Source of the DNA: JALOAT01 sp041677345
Lineage (GTDB): Bacteria; Pseudomonadota; Gammaproteobacteria; Thiohalomonadales; Thiohalomonadaceae
Direction of reading: 5' to 3'
Assembly (NCBI GenBank): GCA_041677345.1
Contig: JBAYQE010000050.1
Coordinates: forward strand, 1-18,651
Length of the DNA stretch: 18,651 nucleotides
Position 1 is the stretch's first letter. Each line of letters begins with the position of its first letter. The position numbers were made by a program, and so were the translations under genes. The notes beneath the pieces are model-generated. The model was not told the DNA's origin and ran no database searches. It worked only from the letters and a program-made list of their open reading frames with translations. Shown here one piece after another: positions 14,018-18,651 of the stretch.

Positions 14018-14605
14018 ATGACCATCATCATCGACCTCATGCGCCACGGCGAGCCCGTGGGCGGCCACCGTTATCGCGGCCATCGCGATGACCCCCTGTC
14101 GGAAAGGGGCTGGCGCCAGATGCGCGAGGCAGTGGGCGAGCACTGCCCGTGGGACCTTATCGTCAGTTCGCCCCTGCAGCGTTGCGCCGCCTTTGCCGAG
14201 GAACTGCGCATACGCCACGATCTGCCCGTGGAGCTCGAGCCTCGTTTCAGGGAGATCGGCTTCGGTGCCTGGGAAGGCAGGACGCGTGCGGAGTTGGAGG
14301 CAGAGAATCCGGGCTGCCTCCAGCACTTCTACAGCGATCCTGTGCGCCACACGCCACCGGGCGCCGAGCCGTTGCTCGCCTTCCAGGAGCGCGTAACCAC
14401 GGCTTTCGATGCCTTGTTGTCACGTCACGAGGGACGTCATGTGCTGCTTATCGGCCATGCCGGGCTCATGCGCATGATTATCGGACACACAATGGCCATT
14501 CCGCTCGACCGTATCTTCCGCATCCAGGTGGACAATGCCTGCCTTACGCGGCTGCGCGTGGACGATGGACAGGCAGCGCTGATCTTCCACGCGGGTCGTC
14601 TCTGA
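14018..14605 (+). CDS. Histidine phosphatase family protein (phosphoglycerate mutase-like, possibly CobC-like)
   Basis: Cytoplasmic phosphatase of the RHG fold. The 195 residues show the phospho-histidine motif LMRHGEP (Arg9, His10), SSPLQRC (Arg55), FREIGFGAWEG with the catalytic acid (about Glu79), and LLIGHAGLMR (His147), so all core active-site residues are present. This compact architecture with FGxWEG is shared by alpha-ribazole phosphatase (CobC), broad-range phosphatases and some sugar-phosphate phosphatases, and the substrate cannot be decided. No cobalamin gene is in the window apart from the distant CobD-family likeness of AmpE. The start at 14018 has only a weak AGAG upstream. It is separated from ampE by 141 bases containing a hairpin and the GTCACGT repeats, so it probably has its own promoter. 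Confidence 0.88.
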   Translation: MTIIIDLMRHGEPVGGHRYRGHRDDPLSERGWRQMREAVGEHCPWDLIVSSPLQRCAAFAEELRIRHDLPVELEPRFREIGFGAWEGRTRAELEAENPGCLQHFYSDPVRHTPPGAEPLLAFQERVTTAFDALLSRHEGRHVLLIGHAGLMRMIIGHTMAIPLDRIFRIQVDNACLTRLRVDDGQAALIFHAGRL

Positions 14606-14669
14606 TGCCAAACGCGCGGTCGGCCCCGCCACCGCTTATGCTTTCCTGAACATACCCAGGCCCTGCGCC

Positions 14670-17291
14670 ATGCCCAACGACCGCACCATCTATCTCAAGG
14701 ACTACACACCGCCGGCCCACCGTATCGATACCGCCGATCTGCGTTTCGAACTGGGCGAGGAGAACACCCTGGTGCATGCGCGTCTGGCCATCCGGACGCA
14801 ACGGCCCGGTGAACCCTTGCACCTGCACGGCGAGGCGTTGGAACTGCTGTCCATCACCCTGGACGGGCAACCGCTTGTGTCCCCGGCGTATCGACTGGAC
14901 GACGGGATGCTGGTGATCGACGGTGTGCCTGAGGCCTTCATCCTCGAGACCACCAGCCGTATTCATCCCGCCGCCAACACCGCTCTCGACGGCCTGTACC
15001 TGTCGGGCGGCAATTTCTGCACCCAGTGCGAGGCCGAAGGCTTTCGCAAGATCACCTGGTTCGTGGATCGGCCCGACAACATGACCGTGTTCAGCACGCG
15101 CATCGAGGCCGACAAGGTGCGTTATCCCACGTTGCTATCCAACGGTAACCGCACGGCTTCAGGCGAATTGGATAACGGCCGGCATTTCGCCGAGTGGCAC
15201 GATCCCTTTCCCAAGCCGTCGTACCTGTTCGCACTTGTGGCCGGTGATCTTGCCTGCCTCGAGGATCACTTCACGACCCGCTCCGGTCGCGAAGTCGCGT
15301 TGCGCCTGTACATGCAGCACGGTAATGAAGAAAAGGCCGGTCATGCCATGGCATCGCTGAAGAAGGCCATGCGCTGGGACGAGGAGGTCTACGGGCGCGA
15401 GTATGACCTGGACGTGTACATGATCGTGGCGGTTGATGATTTCAACATGGGAGCCATGGAGAACAAGGGCCTCAACGTGTTCAACTCGCGCTACGTGCTG
15501 GCGCAGCCCGAGTCCGCCACCGACGCCGATTTCATGGCCATCGAAGGCGTTATCGCCCACGAATACTTCCACAACTGGTCAGGCAACCGCGTGACCTGCC
15601 GCGACTGGTTCCAGCTTTCCCTCAAGGAAGGCTTCACCGTCTTGCGCGACCAGCAGTTCAGTGAAGACATGACCTCCGGCCCGGTGGCACGCATCAATGA
15701 AGTAAGCGTGTTGCGCAGCCAGCAGTTCCGCGAGGATGCCGGCCCCATGGCGCACCCGGTACGCCCGCCTTCCTACCAGGAGATAAACAACTTCTACACC
15801 CTCACCGTGTACAACAAGGGTGCCGAGGTCGTGCGCATGCTGCGCACCCTGTTGGGACCGGCGCTGTTCCGCCAGGGCACGGATCTCTATTTCACCCGCC
15901 ACGACGGCCAGGCCGTGACTACGGACGATTTCGTCAAGGCCATGGAAGACGCGAGCGGCATCGATCTCACCCAATTCCGTCGCTGGTATGACCAGGCGGG
16001 CACGCCTGAGGTGCAGGTGCGTGGTACCTACGATGCGACGGCGCGTCGTTATACGCTGGTGTTTTCGCAAGCGACACCGGTCACACCGGAGCAGCCTGAA
16101 AAACTGCCCTTTCACATCCCTGTGGCCATGGCCTTGCTCGGTCCCGACGGTGGCGAACTGCCGCTGCGACTTTCTGGAGAGACCGTGCCGGCGGACACGA
16201 CACGGGTGCTTGAACTCACCGATGCCGAACAACAGTTCGTATTTGAGGACGTGAATGCCGCGCCGGTGCCGTCGTTGCTGCGCGGCTTCTCCGCTCCCGT
16301 GCGGCTCGAATTCCCCTACAGCACAGCCGATCTCGCCTTTCTCATGGCGTACGACGGCGATCCCTTCAACCGCTGGGACGCCAGCCAGCGCCTTGCGCTG
16401 GGCGTGATCTTGCACAACCTGCACCGCACTGACGTCACACCGACGCTCGATGCGGGCCTGTCCGCGGCCTTCGCGGCGACCTTGCGACATCCCACCTTGG
16501 ACAAGTCACTCATCGCCCAGGCACTTACCCTGCCCGATGAGGACTACGTTGCAGGCTTCATGGACGTAGTGGATCCGGAGGCGATCCATGCTGCACGCAG
16601 CGCACTGCGCCGTGCACTTGCATGCACACATCGCGATGCACTGCTCGCGGTGTATGAAGAAAATGCCGACAGTGGACCCTACACCCTCGATATGGCCGCA
16701 GTGGCGCGTCGCCGCTTGCGCAACCTGTGTCTCGCCTACCTGATGGAAGCCGGTGATCCCTCGCTCCGCACGCGCGCTTCGGAGCAATACCAGCATGCCG
16801 GCAACATGACCGATGCCTTGGCCGCGCTCACGGCACTCGTGCATACGGAGGGACCGGATCAGACCGAGGTACTGGTGGATTTCTACCGTCGCTGGCGTCA
16901 CGACCCATTGGTGCTGGACAAGTGGTTCACCGTGCAGGCCACCTCACCGCTGCACGGCACTCTGGAGCGGGTACGTGAGCTGACGGCACATCCGGATTTC
17001 AACCTCCGCAACCCCAACCGCGTGCGCGCGCTCATCGGCGCCTTCTGCCAGCGCAATCCCGCGCGCTTTCATGATATCCGCGGGGAGGGCTATGCCTTGC
17101 TCGCCGAACATGTGATGGCGTTGGATGCGCTCAATCCACAGATCGCCGCGCGGCTCGCAAGTCCGTTCACCCAATGGCGCCGCTTCGATGCCAATCGCCG
17201 GGCACTCATGCGTGCCCAACTCGAGCGCCTGCTCGCCAAGCCGGGCCTTTCCCGCGACCTCCACGAAATCGTCAGCAAGAGCCTGGCCTGA
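14670..17291 (+). CDS. pepN: Aminopeptidase N (M1 family)
   Basis: Broad-specificity cytoplasmic zinc aminopeptidase that finishes degradation of peptides. The 873 residues match the E. coli-type PepN, and the key positions coincide with my recollection of it: the exopeptidase motif GAMEN at 261-265, HEYFH with zinc ligands His297 and His301, catalytic Glu298, and the third ligand Glu320 in LSLKEG. The N-terminal beta domain starts DYTPPAHRIDTADLRFEL, and the long C-terminal helical domain (about 550-873) contains NRWDASQRLALG and NPNRVRALIGAF. The start ATG has no strong SD; the gap of 64 bases after the phosphatase gene may hold a weak promoter (TATGCT near 14638). There is no sign of truncation. 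Confidence 0.97.
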   Translation: MPNDRTIYLKDYTPPAHRIDTADLRFELGEENTLVHARLAIRTQRPGEPLHLHGEALELLSITLDGQPLVSPAYRLDDGMLVIDGVPEAFILETTSRIHPAANTALDGLYLSGGNFCTQCEAEGFRKITWFVDRPDNMTVFSTRIEADKVRYPTLLSNGNRTASGELDNGRHFAEWHDPFPKPSYLFALVAGDLACLEDHFTTRSGREVALRLYMQHGNEEKAGHAMASLKKAMRWDEEVYGREYDLDVYMIVAVDDFNMGAMENKGLNVFNSRYVLAQPESATDADFMAIEGVIAHEYFHNWSGNRVTCRDWFQLSLKEGFTVLRDQQFSEDMTSGPVARINEVSVLRSQQFREDAGPMAHPVRPPSYQEINNFYTLTVYNKGAEVVRMLRTLLGPALFRQGTDLYFTRHDGQAVTTDDFVKAMEDASGIDLTQFRRWYDQAGTPEVQVRGTYDATARRYTLVFSQATPVTPEQPEKLPFHIPVAMALLGPDGGELPLRLSGETVPADTTRVLELTDAEQQFVFEDVNAAPVPSLLRGFSAPVRLEFPYSTADLAFLMAYDGDPFNRWDASQRLALGVILHNLHRTDVTPTLDAGLSAAFAATLRHPTLDKSLIAQALTLPDEDYVAGFMDVVDPEAIHAARSALRRALACTHRDALLAVYEENADSGPYTLDMAAVARRRLRNLCLAYLMEAGDPSLRTRASEQYQHAGNMTDALAALTALVHTEGPDQTEVLVDFYRRWRHDPLVLDKWFTVQATSPLHGTLERVRELTAHPDFNLRNPNRVRALIGAFCQRNPARFHDIRGEGYALLAEHVMALDALNPQIAARLASPFTQWRRFDANRRALMRAQLERLLAKPGLSRDLHEIVSKSLA

Positions 17292-17681
17292 ATGCAACGT
17301 GACCATGCCCGCCACATTGTGCATGGGCAGCACTGCACTTCATGATGTCAACGCCTGCACTGGCGCGGCCTCCGCGCCAGACGGGCCGGAGCGCAAGGTG
17401 CCAGAAAATCGTCGTACAACGCAGGGCTGTAGAGGTGGCCCTGATAGCCTGATGTCACTCTGCGTACCAGCCTGTACACGGAGGTGATCGCCGAAGGTGT
17501 CGGATGCGCGAGCAGTTGTATTGGCCCCGCAATGGATTTCCTGAGCGTTGGCCGTTTGCATCCTCCACCGCTTTCAATCAGAACGGCTTCACCCTTCGCA
17601 GGCCACTAACGTATGGAACAGCTCGCTCAGGCCACGGCTCGTTTCCGTGGGAACCGGGTTGCCTGACGGTAGCACGCAGGC
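17292..17681. other. 390-bp stretch without a supportable gene, with one strong hairpin
   Basis: This lies between the convergent pepN and PanE-like genes. Short open frames exist on both strands (for example a 73-codon minus-strand frame at 17340-17561 whose GGAGG abuts its ATG with no spacer), but none shows a recognisable motif. The only clear structure is CTGGCGCGG (17360-17368) with CCGCGCCAG (17372-17380), a 9-bp stem with a CCT loop about 70 bases after the pepN stop. It lacks a T run, yet could contribute to termination from either side. Confidence 0.5.
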
Positions 17682-18449
17682 TTAGTTCTGTCGGGCGGCA
17701 ATCTTGCGCAGCCTGGCGACAGCCAATCCCACCGCATCGGCATGAGCAATGGCGCGTGCGAGGCGTGCGGGGGCGCTGCGGCCGGTGCACTGGTGGGTGG
17801 GATCGCCTTCGATGCCGGCGACCATGCCCTGAACCAGGCGCTCTCGATCGAGGCGCTTGCCGATGAGCGCGAATTGAATGTCCAGTATTTCGTTAGCTAC
17901 CTCAAGTGCCAATTCGCGATGGTGGTTCCACAGTGCGTCCACGGTGCCGCCCACTTCCAGTCCTGCGATGTTCGTGGTGAGGATGTAGATGTTCTTGCGC
18001 ACCAGTTCGAACAGTCGTTCGTCTTCGCTGGCCAGTTGCCAGGCGGGGATATCGAGCCTGCCGAGGGTGTTCACCAGTAATCCGGCGTTGGGGCCGTGCA
18101 CGGGTGAAGGGACCAGTACTTTTATATCCTGGCCTTTCTTTTTTTCGAACCACACCGCGACCACGGTGGGCTGGGAAATGCCGTGGGCCTGCCAATCGCG
18201 CGGCAGCAGTTCGTTCTGCACCAGACCGACGCGGTCACGCCAGGCCTCGGGCAGTTGCTCCAGCACGGGATGGAGATCATTTTCCGCCACGGTAACCAGT
18301 ACCAGCACGGGGTCGGGCAGTGCACGCGCCATCGCCTCCTGGTTTGTTTCGCGGACTACCGGAAATACCGGGTGGCCGAGCTTGAGCAGTCCGCGGCTGA
18401 AAACACCGCCCATTTCGCCCATCCCGATGATGACGACAGGTTCTTTCAT
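17682..18449 (-). CDS. Rossmann-fold NAD(P)-binding protein, ketopantoate reductase-like, function unknown
   Basis: Start taken as the ATG ending at 18449; a GTG two codons upstream is possible. The 255 residues begin with a dinucleotide-binding loop, VVIIGMGEMGG (Gly9, Gly11, Gly14). The second half is helical and includes RKNIYILTTNIAGLEVGG (Lys152), which is placed like the catalytic lysine segment of PanE/ApbA enzymes, and GDPTHQCTGRSAPARLARAI (about 215-234), resembling their C-terminal signature. It is shorter than PanE (about 300), and the acidic residue after the second strand that would favour NAD is replaced by RET, so the cofactor could be NADP. Activity on ketopantoate is not shown. 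It is convergent with pepN and separated from it by a gene-free stretch. Confidence 0.7.
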   Translation of the reverse strand: MKEPVVIIGMGEMGGVFSRGLLKLGHPVFPVVRETNQEAMARALPDPVLVLVTVAENDLHPVLEQLPEAWRDRVGLVQNELLPRDWQAHGISQPTVVAVWFEKKKGQDIKVLVPSPVHGPNAGLLVNTLGRLDIPAWQLASEDERLFELVRKNIYILTTNIAGLEVGGTVDALWNHHRELALEVANEILDIQFALIGKRLDRERLVQGMVAGIEGDPTHQCTGRSAPARLARAIAHADAVGLAVARLRKIAARQN

Positions 18450-18651
18450 TGGCACAACCAGTGTACGAGAAGGCCCTTAGTGTAGCGTCGGCCGGCGTGC
18501 GGGGGTCACCCGTTGGCGGCGGGGCGTAGGCGGTGAATGTGATTTATGGATGCAACGGTGTCTTTTTTGCTGATCTGATCCTTGGCGTTCCTGCGGTTGC
18601 GGCGTAGAAGCCGCAGAACCGGAATGGGCTTTGGCCTGGGTGGCGCCCGCC
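18450..18651. other. Right-end region without a supportable gene; one hairpin
   Basis: I see no coding frame with recognisable content. CGGTTGCGGC (18594-18603) can pair with GCCGC (18610-18614) and AACCG (18617-18621) across a GTAGAA loop, leaving a two-base AG bulge. A TTTTTT run at 18562-18567 is not preceded by a stem. Whatever lies beyond the window is needed to interpret this. Confidence 0.35.

Overview
The window looks like chromosomal DNA of a GC-rich gammaproteobacterium. I base this on the order ileS-lspA-fkpB-ispH, the ampD-ampE pair, PepN residue positions that match my recollection of the E. coli enzyme, and the tight ATGA/TGATG gene overlaps. A Chromatiales/Ectothiorhodospiraceae-type host is plausible but cannot be proven from the sequence alone. 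Most of the window is housekeeping DNA with no phage, no CRISPR array and no intact insertion sequence.

Left part, plus strand (1-5165): the 3' part of ileS, then lspA, fkpB (slpA), ispH and thiO in one compact operon (isoleucyl-tRNA charging, lipoprotein signal peptide removal, a peptidyl-prolyl isomerase, isoprenoid synthesis, glycine oxidation for thiamine). A Fur-superfamily regulator of the Irr-like type follows, with its own strong -10 box only 7 bases before the likely start codon. Next come a tRNA-Thr(CGT) and a terminator. That terminator is the most striking object here: a 31-bp palindrome sits in its loop, flanked by perfect 11-bp direct repeats. Removing the palindrome and one repeat copy restores a textbook terminator with a 4-base loop. 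It reads as the scar of a transposon-like element.

Middle, minus strand (5319-9826): read from right to left, an AgcS-type sodium/amino-acid symporter overlaps nadC (quinolinate phosphoribosyltransferase). After 167 bases come a small exported protein and a lipoprotein zinc metalloprotease, 4 bases apart. A promoter-like pair of hexamers upstream of these two is straddled by an 11-bp inverted repeat, suggesting a regulated secreted-protein/protease unit.

Right part, plus strand (10069-17291): a membrane-bound PAS hybrid histidine kinase with a C-terminal receiver, ampD and ampE (cell-wall muropeptide recycling), a histidine phosphatase preceded by four copies of GTCACGT/ACGTGAC in two inverted pairs, and pepN (aminopeptidase N). 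A 390-bp stretch without a credible gene follows, then a minus-strand Rossmann-fold, PanE-like protein of unknown function (17682-18449). The last 202 bases hold no gene that I can support.
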